DNA of 64,000 nt from NCBI RefSeq assembly GCF_000210295.1, contig NC_026740.1, forward strand, positions 751,691-815,690, in the 5' to 3' direction. Position 1 is the first letter of the stretch. Each line of letters starts with the position of its first letter. The translations under genes were made by a program, and so were the position numbers. Below, piece after piece: positions 23,268 to 33,682 of this stretch. The notes below the pieces were generated by a model. That model made no database searches and was not told where the DNA came from. It worked only from the letters and a program-made list of their open reading frames with translations. Origin of the DNA: Trypanosoma brucei gambiense DAL972. Taxonomy: Eukaryota > Euglenozoa > Kinetoplastea > Trypanosomatida > Trypanosomatidae.

Positions 23268-25393
23268 TCAAAAGGGTACGTGTAGGGGAACTTGTGAAGG
23301 CATATTCCCCTTGCCAGAGCCGTACATTGGCAAGCACAAGTTGCGAAAGCCGTCTTCCCGACCTGAGACGAAACAGAAGGGGCCGTACGTTTGCCCATCC
23401 GTTCCCATCTGCTGCTGCGCGCTAGCAACCGGTAGTCCCGTTGCAGAAATCATAGGATACATCACAGTTGTGGAAGGCACCAGAACTGTCGACGGCCAAA
23501 CGGTATGTCCATTTTGCATTGGTTGTGGGCAAGGGGCTACTGATGACTGCTTCTGTGGAAAATACATTGCACAGCACGGCACAGACGGGGTGCTCACTTC
23601 CCTACCACTGATTGGGGTTACGCTCTGTCGATCGTTTAAGCTGAACTGTGACGGTGATGGCACGCTTTTCTCCTCGCTTGGGTCGGTGACGGGGAAAGCC
23701 ACACCGTGCAGCCTCATTGTTGTTGCGAGGCCGTGCCTGGTTTCGCCGAGAGGGCCATCTTCATAAACAGGTGGCCTCTGCTGAACCAACACATTCCGGC
23801 AGGTGGTACCGTCTGAAGTGATCTGTCCAACCGTTGGCGACGCACGCGCCGAGAAGGTATTGGTGGAGGCAGAACCGTGTGAAGACAACTTCCCAGAATG
23901 AGTTCCATCCCTTTCGCTACTTACTATACTCCTTCCCTTATGCAAGTGGCTCATCGTGGGTGACTTTGAAGGGTGAAACGCCACAGTCGGATAGTTCTGC
24001 TGCTTTTTCCTATTCTGCTGCTGTGACAGTGCCCCCAAGAGGTCACCCGAAACAACTCTGTTTCCTGTGCTTTCAGTCTTTGTCGGAACCTTACACTGAT
24101 CCTCACTGCCGGGGTCCTCCAAGTCTAGCTTTATAGTAGCGACCAGCTCCTTCAACACGTCTCGACAGATGTGTACATACCAGCAGTCCGCTCCGTACCG
24201 GCAGCCTCCCGGTTTACCGTGTAAGCGGCAGACAGCGCATGTGTTCAGTGAACGGGACGCATTGTTCTTCAACACAAAGCGTTCCAACCCGTTGGTATAT
24301 GCCACTCGACTCAGAGGTACCGCCGCGCCCTTTATTAAGATGGTACGATGGGCATTCGCTTCAGCGTCCCATTTGTTGGCGTTACACTCGCCATGAAAGG
24401 CACAACAGTAGGGAAGGCTTTCGTTTATTTGACGGAGTCGCTGCACCACCTGGGGGTCTATGTGCATTTGATAGCAGCTCGCTCCACGGAGGCAACGACC
24501 AGATTGGAAGAGAAGGCACAGACTCGGGAAGGAAACGCGGCCGCCAAGTGCTTTTGTGGGAATGATGGAGCTGAGCGGCACGTGTAGCTTGGACCGCTGC
24601 GGATCAACCACTGGAATTCTCTGCTTTCGGTGGGCTGTTGGGGGCCTACTGTTCTACAGTCGTTCAATCCATCAGGCGCAACTTTCACCTTGTCGATGGC
24701 GGATTCCATCGCTTCTGTAATTGGTGAAAACAAGCTCGGCGTAATCTGAGACATTCCAACCTTAACGGCGTCGTGGATCAAGGAACTCTGCACATCTTTC
24801 CCCTCCACCTCCCAGATGTTCGGGTTACACGTAACCGACCGCGTTTGCATAATGGTAAAGGGATCTTCGCTCTCTGCAGAAAAATCTTTAAAAGGTGATT
24901 CAGGCCGCGAAAAAACATGGGCAAGACAGTCATCTTGAAACTCCATATTATTCTTCTCCTGGTTCGGTAACGCCGAGTTCACCAAAGAAATGGGGAGGTC
25001 AATCGTACTGTTCACGCCACCACTTGGAAAGACAGAGGAAGTTAGACTTCCATCCACTCCCTCCCTGTTCCCAATACTCCTGACGGCGGGCACTTCAGCT
25101 GCGTTATCTGATATCTCCCTCGTCGACAACGTTGCGTCACCCCAATCCGTAAGATGGATGAAGGGTGCAGACACACTCACTGCAACACTCCCACCTCGAG
25201 GCAATTGACTTGCGCAAACCCCTTTGGAAGCAGTGCGCCACGCACACCCACCGTCAATGGCATCCAGCTCAGAGGGCACCCCCATACACTCTCCACCCTG
25301 ATATTGTTGGGTTGTGCTACTGGATGGTATGCCAGCTGCGCGCGAGACATACGTGACGCTACCGGGAATGTTCGATTGTTCGGGAAGGAACAT
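23268..25393 (-). pseudogene. ZC3H22: CCCH zinc-finger gene ZC3H22, reading frame broken
   Basis: Two overlapping frames make up this gene. The upstream part starts at ATG 25393 and is Ser/Pro-rich without a finger. The downstream part carries VVDPQRSKLHVPLSS, aligned with VVDPATRKL in ZC3H20/21, and two CCCH fingers: CLLFQSGRCLRGASCYQMH and CRLHGKPGGCRYGADCWYVH. Conserved sequence in the second frame begins before that frame's first ATG (24467, inside finger 1), so it must be entered from upstream. Its nearest upstream stop is TAG at 24648-24650. The frames differ by one base, and a G5 run at 24640-24644 lies in the only interval where they can join. This may be a sequencing slip, a strain mutation or, less likely, programmed frameshifting. 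The Ser/Pro-rich tail lacks an HNPY motif. Joined length would be about 710 residues. Confidence 0.72.
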
Positions 25394-26315
25394 ATCCGTG
25401 AAAATTCAAAAGTACTGGCTGGCAAACCACTGAATGCTTTAACACTCACAGGTTCTTGTCTTCTTGTTTTGGCCGCTTCAATAGGTATATAAACGTGTAT
25501 AATATCTTTCTTTCCTTTCTTCTCCCTCAAACTTTAGCCTGGCTTCGACGACTATAAGCGCGTGGTAATCGTAGGTCTCTGCAGCGGTTTATACCCAGTG
25601 GGAAGTTAAAAGAGGAGGAAATGGAGGGAAAGGGGTGTAACAACAGAAAAGCTTTCCGTCGACATGGCAAAAGAAATAAGGCGGGGAAGAGGCAGAAGAA
25701 CGGATGGGGTGTTCGACGTGCAGTTACAAAACACCACTCACAAAACGCTAGAAGTTGAAGGTGAGCCTTTCAAAATTGGCAAAACGGTGAGAACAAAACC
25801 TACGATCGGTTTAACGTCCTCCAAGCGGGATGACGGAACCAGCATATACACTTCAAAAAAAAAAAAAAGCGGCAATGCAAACGTAGAATGCGCACGTTAG
25901 CGGATACCAGTGGCCCCACACTCTGCACCAAGTTACCCTTCCACACAGAAAAATATTGCGAACGACAGGGAAGTCGCGCACAACGCCTGCCGGTGACGAG
26001 AAGGAAGGAGCGGTCACAATCCACACCGAACCGCAGGCAGAATTCCCACGGAGGTGCAAGAAGAGGTTACGAAAAACAACAATTACAAGAAAATGCACAA
26101 ATCGTGTAAGGGGGATCGGACACCTTAAGCAGTCAGTTGCACTTCCGCACACACGCAAAAAAGGCGGTAGTGCTTTTGAGTGTACCATATATCACGCAAC
26201 GTGTGAAAATTAATCAGTAGTAACCATAACAGCTCCCTTCACCATAGCACTGTCACTTCCAGAAAATTTGCCACCTGCAAACACAAGCCAAAAAGCAAAC
26301 ACATAAATATGGACA
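25394..26315 (-). other. Spacer upstream of ZC3H22, no gene seen
   Basis: Mixed composition with a purine-rich + strand near 25.6-25.7 kb, i.e. a pyrimidine tract on the coding strand suited to trans-splicing of ZC3H22. Frames on either strand are short and not family-like. Confidence 0.45.
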
Positions 26316-26678
26316 TCACCGTACCAGCGTATTGTGATTAAACTGTCGTGAGCACCATTCCACCTCCTCCTCAGCAGCACGGAGGTCCTCGACATCCGCA
26401 GTCTCACTTAGGTTCTTGTCATCGTTTAATAGTCTGTTCGAGGATGCACCGGAAGCTGCACAGCCATCGCTAATATCTTCAAGACCGTACGTCTCCCTGT
26501 ACCACTCGTCATAGCGTTCTGCATTAGGAGTATACATATCCCGCACTTCCTTGTTGGTCTCGAAGCACCTGCGCCACGCCGTACGCCGAGCTGTGGGGGC
26601 TGGCTGCGGAAGTTGTGCCACGTAACCCTGAGTTAATGGTTTGCTAAACAGGAAAAGAAAGAATGTCCTTCGGTGCAT
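26316..26678 (-). CDS. Small hypothetical protein, possibly mitochondrial
   Basis: 120 residues from a true ATG. The N-terminus (MHRRTFFLFLFSKPLTQGYV) is basic and hydrophobic without acidic residues, which could be a mitochondrial presequence. Residues 30-80 hold an ordered-looking block (TAWRRCFETNKEVRDMY, then ERYDEWYRETYGLED) and the C-terminal 40 are acidic. I recognise no family. Its coding strand agrees with the unit, and its composition differs from the spacers on either side. Confidence 0.6.
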   Translation of the reverse strand: MHRRTFFLFLFSKPLTQGYVAQLPQPAPTARRTAWRRCFETNKEVRDMYTPNAERYDEWYRETYGLEDISDGCAASGASSNRLLNDDKNLSETADVEDLRAAEEEVEWCSRQFNHNTLVR

Positions 26679-28117
26679 ATCGTCTGGAATCGCGATATCA
26701 CCACCCCTTCCGTATGACCAATCTATTCTGTTCCTTCCTCGTTTTCTTTTCGTAACAAGTTAAAAAATAGCAAGTGAGAAAACGGGGTCGCAGGGAAACG
26801 TAACTTTACGCCGTGAGACGGCAATATATAGGATGGAACTAGCAACTCAAACTCTCTCCCCACAAACCAACCTGTTGGGACCTAATCAACGACACTCTCA
26901 GTGTCGTGTAGGTTAGCTACAAGAAAACAGCAAAGAGGGGAAAAAGCGGAGACCCGATACTATACAACTTGGACAAATACTTTGGCGTACTGCCCCCCCC
27001 GTTCTCATTTCCACGCACAAACACGTACATACCGTCCATAGGGGGAAATGTGAAATAGCGAACGAATTTTCATAAACGGTCCCGTGATAATACATCACCC
27101 ACAAGCCTCACGAGGCAAGAGGGACAGCAACCACTATGAGATCGTGGCAACCTTACGTAGGCGCTGCTTGCAACACACACATTACATAAGCAGGAACTCA
27201 GTTGATGGTATGCTTACCAGATCACCGAGGAATAAATTTATATAACATCGCGGGGGCACTTTAAAGAACGAATCCACTACAATGAACGATATCAAACGTC
27301 GTGCTGCCTCACCCACTGCGTCGGCGGCACCGATGCGGAGTAAAGGGGTTAACTATAATCCCACAGGTGGAGACAGTGGACGCCGACCGAGCGCCACACC
27401 TTGTACAAGTATGTGGAGTATAACAGCCCTACCAACAGCCCACATGCTGGCAACTTGTAATCGTTATCACTGAGGCGTCAGAAACGACCAAAGCTCCTGG
27501 GACTCACCGAGTTGCCGAATGTGTTAATCCTTCCTGTCAAACGAGGCATAAAGTACATGTCGTCCGGACACCCAAAGGACCTTGTAGAAAACAAAGAAGC
27601 GCATCAGCCACCGACTGGAGAGTTAGCCCCCTCCCCCCCCCCAGCGCGGTGCCACCTTCGTGTGGACGATCTAACACCTTCAAAAAAAAAAATAGATGAT
27701 ATAATGAAACGTAGTAAAGTATCAGTAGACGAGTCTCACCCATTTTCAAATATAGTCGTCCATTGCACTTCATAATAAAACATCTCGAAGGTAAATTTAA
27801 AGGGAACAAGCACCGACATACGCGAATGTTTTATTCCATCAATACGGGAAAAATAAATAAGGGGTGCACAAGACAAAAGAGAAATACATTTGGTAACGAT
27901 AACAAAAAAAGTTATGATGAAAAACCACTCACGCGCCCACAGCCAACCTTAAAACAAGCCACTAACGCGGATCAAAAGGCGGCATTTCATACAACATTAA
28001 GTATGTCATACAAAACAATTATTGATTTGGTAAAGGTATGTCTTCCTCCGTGTACTCAAGCTTGTCAAAGTTTTCGGTAGCACTCGTAGAAATGTCAAGC
28101 TCAATTTCTGTCGCATC
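26679..28117 (-). other. Intergenic region, no supported gene
   Basis: Short frames occur on the + strand (e.g. 27282-27473, 27512-27775) but run against the unit and lack recognisable domains. An A-rich segment at 27.7-28.0 kb gives a pyrimidine tract on the minus strand. Confidence 0.45.
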
Positions 28118-28981
28118 TCAAAACTTGTAAACCATAGCCTCTGGGTAGCCCAATTCCTTCAGATACCCACTAAGAGGACCTTGTGAACGCCCTTGCTTCT
28201 CTCCGCTGATTGTTTTCATAAAACCTGGTGGACCACTAACAAGCAATATCGCCTTGTCAACGCAGTTAGGACTGGGCATCGTCTCTTCGATAACTTTTTT
28301 CGTTATATGACCCCTGTAACCTCTCCAATACCAAGGTGGTGACGTCAGCGAATGAAACACAAACAGCTTACCAGGGTTATCGTTGGCCAACTGACCGAAG
28401 CGATCCGCCAACAACATTTCCGCCTTCGAGTGGTTGGAACAAACCAACGAGAACTTTGTCGTATTAGAGGGCCTTCCGAGGAAGTTACGGGCAATTTGAT
28501 ACATTGGAGTAACACCAGTACCCCCAGCCAGCATACCAATGTGCTCATACTGACCAGACTTAATATCCATTGTCTTCCATGGGCCCTGAACTTCAATCGA
28601 GTCACCGACCTTCATGTTGTGAAGGTGCGATCCCATCCTCGAGTTGGGATATGACTTCACCAGTAACTCAAAACTTCCCTTGTCGGATTCCAGGTTCAAA
28701 GGGGTGTATGGCCGCACAACTTCCTTCCCCTTGTCGTCCACATACCGCAGAGTTATACATGATGGCGCTTCGAAATTAAGCTCCATATCCTTTTCAGGAA
28801 GGGCGAAAGTGAAAATCTTCGTGTCATGTGATTCATCCTGTACACAAACCAGCTTATACGAGTGATATACTGACTGGGAAAAGGGACTTTTTGCTGCAGC
28901 CTTGGCCTCAACCGCTCGATCAACTTTAAAATATCCAGAGGCAACCATCCCAGTAACAGCAGCAGCTGCAAATACCTTCAT
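28118..28981 (-). CDS. NADH-cytochrome b5 reductase-like flavoprotein
   Basis: 287 residues. The family moves electrons from NADH through FAD to cytochrome b5 for lipid metabolism or mitochondrial redox work. The FAD-binding RPYTPL sits at 90-95, the FAD/ferredoxin-reductase segment GSFELLVKSYPNSRMG follows at 102-117, the NAD-binding GGTGVTPM is at 153-160, and SGPPGFMKT lies near the C-terminus in the place of the usual CGPPxM. Residues 1-20 form a hydrophobic anchor (MKVFAAAAVTGMVASGYFKV) followed by a lysine/alanine-rich region, consistent with membrane attachment, probably to mitochondria. The next gene upstream is a diverged paralogue. Confidence 0.88.
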   Translation of the reverse strand: MKVFAAAAVTGMVASGYFKVDRAVEAKAAAKSPFSQSVYHSYKLVCVQDESHDTKIFTFALPEKDMELNFEAPSCITLRYVDDKGKEVVRPYTPLNLESDKGSFELLVKSYPNSRMGSHLHNMKVGDSIEVQGPWKTMDIKSGQYEHIGMLAGGTGVTPMYQIARNFLGRPSNTTKFSLVCSNHSKAEMLLADRFGQLANDNPGKLFVFHSLTSPPWYWRGYRGHITKKVIEETMPSPNCVDKAILLVSGPPGFMKTISGEKQGRSQGPLSGYLKELGYPEAMVYKF

Positions 28982-29441
28982 CTTGAACCCTTTGCTTTAC
29001 CGATTACAAGCAACAAAAAAGTGCTGATGAGAGTTGTGAGGGGGAAAAAAGTTGACTGCGATTTGCCGCAATATAAAAATGTATAGGTTTCAACCCACAC
29101 TATGAGAATCTAAAAGAAACTTCCGGTATTCCTAAGTGTATATTACAGCGACAACACACCTTTCCCTGTAACCGTCGTTGATCCTTCACCAACTATTTTT
29201 AGTGACGTACCCACAAATCGCTCACTCCTTTATCCTGCCACGATAAGTCAAAGAAAAAACAACGGGTGGATTACCAACCCAGCCCACTATATTTCTCTCC
29301 TTTTTTTTGCTTTTGACATGAAGTACTAGTTGAAGTACCCCTTTAAAGTCACCGGCATGGTGGTAAGTGGTAGATCTGTGAGAAGAATGCCATATATAAT
29401 TTGGAAGATCCTGACTACCTACTGCAGTATGAAAGACAAAA
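28982..29441 (-). other. Spacer between the two reductase genes
   Basis: 460 bases with no gene. It contains an A-rich + strand near 29.0 kb and pyrimidine-rich patches; no feature is distinctive. Confidence 0.45.
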
Positions 29442-30305
29442 CTAAATTTTAAACACCATTTTCTGTATGTAACCAAGTTCACTTAATACACCTTTGAGGT
29501 CACCCTGCTCGGCCGGGCTGGTACCGTTCTCTTTATTCCCCAATATTGAATCCAAGAATGGAGGCGGCCCAGAGACAAGTATGATAGAATCCCCGACACG
29601 GTTTGGCGCTGGCATCAGCGCTTTGACCATTTCCTTGGTAATGTGTCCGACCCCACCCATCCAGTCCGAAGGTGCCTTGGATAAAACAAAGTATGGCGAA
29701 AAAAGTGGGTATGTTTGCATTAGCTCATTCAGTTCATTTCCCAAAAGAACGTCCTCTTTGCGAGTATTTTCATAAATCAGTGAAATTTCTGTTTTGTTAT
29801 TCGGTGCCCGTAATACATTCCTGGCGACCTGATAAACAGGGGCGATACCTGTATCACTCGCTAATATGCCAATCTTCTTATATCGATTGGATTTTATTGG
29901 TACCCGCACGAACGGTCCCTTGAACTCCGCAGCGTCCCCTTTCTTAAGGGAAAAAAGATAATTTCCCACTTTCGAATTCTGGTAATTTTTCACTAATATT
30001 TCAAAGTAACCACGCTGATTACTACTGTTGATGGGCGCAAAAGGACGCACAAGAACACTACCATCTTTACCGACGTGCCGCAGTTCCACGAATGACAATA
30101 CCTCAAGGTTCAAAGACATGTCGGCCTCCGGTAACGCGAAACGAAATACTCTCGTATCGTGTGACTCATCATAAAAGTTCATCAGTGTATATTGACGGAA
30201 ATCCGCATGTGAAAACGGACTTTTCGAAGCTGCACAGTTCACTGAACTAAAGTTATACCAACTTGATGCAAAAGCACCCACTGCGGAGGCAAACAGAGCT
30301 TTCAT
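29442..30305 (-). CDS. Diverged cytochrome b5 reductase paralogue, probable pseudoenzyme
   Basis: The frame is open to 30395, but the ATG at 30305 (MKALFASAVG) aligns with the start of the downstream paralogue and gives 287 residues, the same length. The fold signature is kept throughout (ESHDTRVFRFALPE, FEILVKNYQNSKVG, SGPPPF). Both cofactor motifs have changed: RPYTPL is RPFAPI at 87-92, losing the Tyr and Thr that contact FAD, and GGTGVTPM is SDTGIAPV at 150-157, losing two glycines of the NAD loop. It therefore looks like an intact gene under selection for something other than normal NADH:FAD chemistry. A weak or altered cofactor preference is the alternative. Confidence 0.75.
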   Translation of the reverse strand: MKALFASAVGAFASSWYNFSSVNCAASKSPFSHADFRQYTLMNFYDESHDTRVFRFALPEADMSLNLEVLSFVELRHVGKDGSVLVRPFAPINSSNQRGYFEILVKNYQNSKVGNYLFSLKKGDAAEFKGPFVRVPIKSNRYKKIGILASDTGIAPVYQVARNVLRAPNNKTEISLIYENTRKEDVLLGNELNELMQTYPLFSPYFVLSKAPSDWMGGVGHITKEMVKALMPAPNRVGDSIILVSGPPPFLDSILGNKENGTSPAEQGDLKGVLSELGYIQKMVFKI

Positions 30306-30525
30306 GACACCTTGCTTAAGGAAAAGTGAGGAGATATGGGGAAAGTGAAACAAAATGAGGTGGATCAAAAAACACAAAGCGCTGCAGTGTAACAAAGCAA
30401 ATTGACAATGAATTCACAACCCTCTGCTACCCGCACAAAATTCATCGGCATTTTCACTACCAATTTTTCTTCGAGTTACGTCGTCCTTGTATGCTAAAAC
30501 AAAAAAGCTGGCTCAATCGGTTACC

Positions 30526-32517
30526 TCATCCACAGCGTTCAGCTATTAAATGATGGGGGAAACCTAACTCAACTTCCAGAAGCTTTTTTAGTTTTACGAG
30601 CCAGTTGCCTCCAAGGTGAATCTCCAAGGCTATTTTTGTCCCTGGTTTCAAATTTTGCATTCCTTTGGACGGGTCAAAAATACTACAAGAAGTAGAAAAC
30701 TGATGTTTCCACTTATTTGAAAGAGAAAAAAGATCAAAACCAAAATCGTCAAGGTGTTTAACTGCAGTTACTATCTTGTTTCCAGAGCGTTTTTCGGTGT
30801 ATATTAAGACCTTGGGTAGTGTACCTCTCTTAGTAAGCTGAGTAACTGTAGGAGCCGACGACGATCCGCCAGTGATAACCGCACTCGTCTCAAGAGTTAT
30901 TTTATGAACAGGCACGAAGAGTTTCTGCAAAATTAGCTCTTCCAGCTCAGTAATCGGAATTTCTTTGACAGAGCCCCTAACCAAAGGTCCAAGAAACTCA
31001 TCTAGCAACACACAAGGAATCCCTGATCGATCCCCCGAGATATTTAAAATATTTTTATATGAAATGTAACGTCTCAGCATATCGCATAACTGTTTCTTCG
31101 AGTACAAGTCATCTAAATATTCATCATCATCACCGCTACCTTTATGATTATCAAATTTATCCGACGATCCATTGACTGTTCCGGAAACAACACCACCTTG
31201 TTCAAGAAGGATCCCAGTGCACAAGAAAAGTTGTATGTTCAACAAACTTCTTCCCCTCGGAGAATAAAGAGTTTCTACCGATTTGATACGACGCTGAAGC
31301 CCCTTCTTCACGCCATCTCTAAGCACTTGTTGTTCCAGCACTAGACGTTCCTCCTCCTTCAACGGTATATGAAAAAGTTTCAAAAAATCAGCATAGCTTC
31401 GTCTGTGGGTTCGATAGAGATCACTCTTTTTATTTACGGAAACGATAAAATGTTCTCCCTTCTTCTCTTCAGAAATTATCAAGGTTTCATCTCTCACTGT
31501 TAAATAAGACAGTGCTTTCCTGTATTTTGTCCCCTTAAAGTCGAAACGCATTTGCACATTCGGAAATCTTGGATAGTTCGAGAGCAACAGGGGCACAAAC
31601 TCGCCAACAGGCAGGGGAAGCGCTGACACGTTGAGCTCCCTTATCGCCTCACAAAGTGCAAAATCTAGTACATTATCCTCATCCTCCAGTAAACTCAAAG
31701 CAGCTTTCATTACACGCTCATCCTCACAGGAAGCGCCCGCTACGTCATCTTTCAAGTCGGCCTCTCCGTTGAGACTGGTTTCCCCTCTGATTCTCTCACA
31801 GACAGGGTGCATTTGAGAAGATACGATTTCAACCACCTCAGAATCACGAAATGTTGAAGGAACAACAGATATTGAAGAAGAGCAACACTCATGAAAAGCA
31901 TCGAAGCACAAATTCCACAAGCCATCCTTGTATGAGTGAATAACGTACACACCCTTTCCTCGTTGATTAGAGCCTGCCAGACCATCCGTTGCCAATCCAA
32001 CAGCGTATGGAAAGAGGTTACCAAGAGAATAAATAAATACAAGATCACCTTTGCGGACAGGTGCATCGGTCTGGGTTTTCCTTTCGATAATTCCTGGTAA
32101 CATCAAATGCGCCCCAGAAAGTATAAATCTGGACGTTGGTCCGTGACAGAAAACCCGCGCACCAAAGAGGGAACCAAAGTCGGTGTCTTCTTTTTTGTAA
32201 TAACACCTCATCAACAACAGCATGAACAGTGTAGGTACGATAGTAAATTGATTTTCCAAACAAACGCTATCCGCATCCTCAGACAAACGATTTACCGATA
32301 TCACCAACGGTACCTTGTTAATCGAGTAGAGTACTGCGGAACCGCCACCTGAGAACTCCCAGAGGGTGCGGACGACGGAGTCATTCCTCCTCCAAAAAGA
32401 ATCAAGACAACTTAAGTTATCTTCCCCGACAATGCCATAGATATTATCCCATAAACATTTGGACTCTTTCTTACTTACAGAAACTTGCCCTTTCACGACA
32501 TATTTCTTGTGAAACAT
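30526..32517 (-). CDS. EIF2D: eIF2D (ligatin)-like translation factor
   Basis: The frame is open to 32568, but MFHKKYVVKG at 32517 matches the start of eIF2D, giving 663 residues. The order fits: an N-terminal MCT1-like/PUA unit with LMLPGIIERK and KGDLVFIYSLGNLFPYAVGLA and an HSYKDGLW block; a middle SWIB-type region with YADFLKLFHIPL; and a C-terminal SUI1 domain with GTLPKVLIYTEKRSGNKIVT, FGFDL and LEIHLGGNW. eIF2D delivers tRNA to the P site without GTP and recycles post-termination 40S subunits. The acidic insert SGDDDEYLDDLYS in the middle is local. Length is slightly above the human protein. Confidence 0.83.
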   Translation of the reverse strand: MFHKKYVVKGQVSVSKKESKCLWDNIYGIVGEDNLSCLDSFWRRNDSVVRTLWEFSGGGSAVLYSINKVPLVISVNRLSEDADSVCLENQFTIVPTLFMLLLMRCYYKKEDTDFGSLFGARVFCHGPTSRFILSGAHLMLPGIIERKTQTDAPVRKGDLVFIYSLGNLFPYAVGLATDGLAGSNQRGKGVYVIHSYKDGLWNLCFDAFHECCSSSISVVPSTFRDSEVVEIVSSQMHPVCERIRGETSLNGEADLKDDVAGASCEDERVMKAALSLLEDEDNVLDFALCEAIRELNVSALPLPVGEFVPLLLSNYPRFPNVQMRFDFKGTKYRKALSYLTVRDETLIISEEKKGEHFIVSVNKKSDLYRTHRRSYADFLKLFHIPLKEEERLVLEQQVLRDGVKKGLQRRIKSVETLYSPRGRSLLNIQLFLCTGILLEQGGVVSGTVNGSSDKFDNHKGSGDDDEYLDDLYSKKQLCDMLRRYISYKNILNISGDRSGIPCVLLDEFLGPLVRGSVKEIPITELEELILQKLFVPVHKITLETSAVITGGSSSAPTVTQLTKRGTLPKVLIYTEKRSGNKIVTAVKHLDDFGFDLFSLSNKWKHQFSTSCSIFDPSKGMQNLKPGTKIALEIHLGGNWLVKLKKLLEVELGFPHHLIAERCG

Positions 32518-32758
32518 AACTTTTAACAGCAAAAATAAAAATAGGTGACAAATACAAGCAAATAGCAAAATGTCAATGAATCTATCGCTGAAAAAATCGA
32601 AAATAATTCACTTCTATGATAGTTACAATGAGCCAAATACACATAGGCAAAACACTTTCGCATTCCGGCAAGACAATATTTCCTACCACAAAATTCCCGT
32701 AATCAAGCGATGTACGGGACGGTGGAAATAAGTTTTATATGCCACATCAGATGGAACG

Positions 32759-33682
32759 CTACGAAGCGTTCTTTTTCCTGGAATTTCTCCCTTTTTTCAT
32801 CACACCTTTTGGCGGTTGAGGCACCCTTTTCTCAAGTATTTTGTCAAGAACTCTAAAAAGTTCCTCGGGGATATCATCGTTTTGCCGAAGCCAGAGAGTG
32901 TGTAAACTGGTATTGAACTCTTTCACATCGCTCTCACTTTCTTGTAAACCTTCCATGATGTGGCCAAAAGAACTTTGGCGCTCCTTTTCGCTGCTCTCCG
33001 ACTTTGCCGAAGTAAACTCCTTCAAGGAAGACTCTAAACCCTTTTCAGAACCAGTGTACAGCGTAGTTCCTGCAGAAACAGCATCGCGAAGCTCAGGTGA
33101 GAGCAAGTCCACTACATGTTCAAGTGCAGAAACTAGTTTGTAAGCACCAAGGAACGTCAGTCGGTTTCCACGTAAGTTTAATGTTTTAATCTTTGATGAG
33201 CTTGGAAGCGAAGAAGCGAGCGCCACCGCACCGGCATCATGTATACCGTTACAAGAAGCATGCAGAGACTCCAAATTCCCAATACATTTAGAGGCAGCAA
33301 CCGCTCCCCTGTCACCAATGTAGTTCCCATTGACATTCAAGTGTTTCAAACACCTGTTACGTTTGATACACGAAAAGAATCTAACGGCCCCTTCCTCTTG
33401 CATATCACACATAGACAAATCCAGGGAAGTAACGGTGTGGTTCAGTATCAACATTCGGCCAATATTAACGCATTTTTCGGGCCCCCAAAACGTTGAGGAG
33501 CAGCACAATTTTATTCCCCATGGCTCCGGAGGGTTCAAGTATCGGTTGCAAGCTATGGCAGCCTCCTCGCTGGGTCTCAGACGCCATTTGAAACTGTTTG
33601 GAGCATCAGGGTCTGGGGGTGCTGTGCTTCCCTCAATCGTTTCAATCGCCCTCTTGTACACAGATTCAACTTCTTCTATCAT
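32759..33682 (-). CDS. Leucine-rich-repeat protein (RNI-like)
   Basis: 307 residues. Residues about 75-195 carry ribonuclease-inhibitor-type repeats: VTSLDLSMCDMQEEGAVRFF, LKHLNVNGNYIGDRGAVAA, LESLHASCNGIHDAGAVAL and IKTLNLRGNRLTFLGAYKL, about 27-29 residues apart. The C-terminal third is Ser/Glu/Lys-rich and ends in a basic tail (KKGRNSRKKNAS). No catalytic motif is visible, so it is probably a protein-binding scaffold. It is the first gene of the leftward unit, adjoining the divergent switch region. Confidence 0.8.
   Translation of the reverse strand: MIEEVESVYKRAIETIEGSTAPPDPDAPNSFKWRLRPSEEAAIACNRYLNPPEPWGIKLCCSSTFWGPEKCVNIGRMLILNHTVTSLDLSMCDMQEEGAVRFFSCIKRNRCLKHLNVNGNYIGDRGAVAASKCIGNLESLHASCNGIHDAGAVALASSLPSSSKIKTLNLRGNRLTFLGAYKLVSALEHVVDLLSPELRDAVSAGTTLYTGSEKGLESSLKEFTSAKSESSEKERQSSFGHIMEGLQESESDVKEFNTSLHTLWLRQNDDIPEELFRVLDKILEKRVPQPPKGVMKKGRNSRKKNAS

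Noticed and set aside
22746..23285. 179-residue + strand frame before the ZC3H22 stop
   Set aside because: Antisense to the unit and ends inside ZC3H22; no domain.
27282..27775. Two small + strand frames, one with NYNPTGG resembling HNPY motifs
   Set aside because: They run against the transcription unit and the resemblance is too short.
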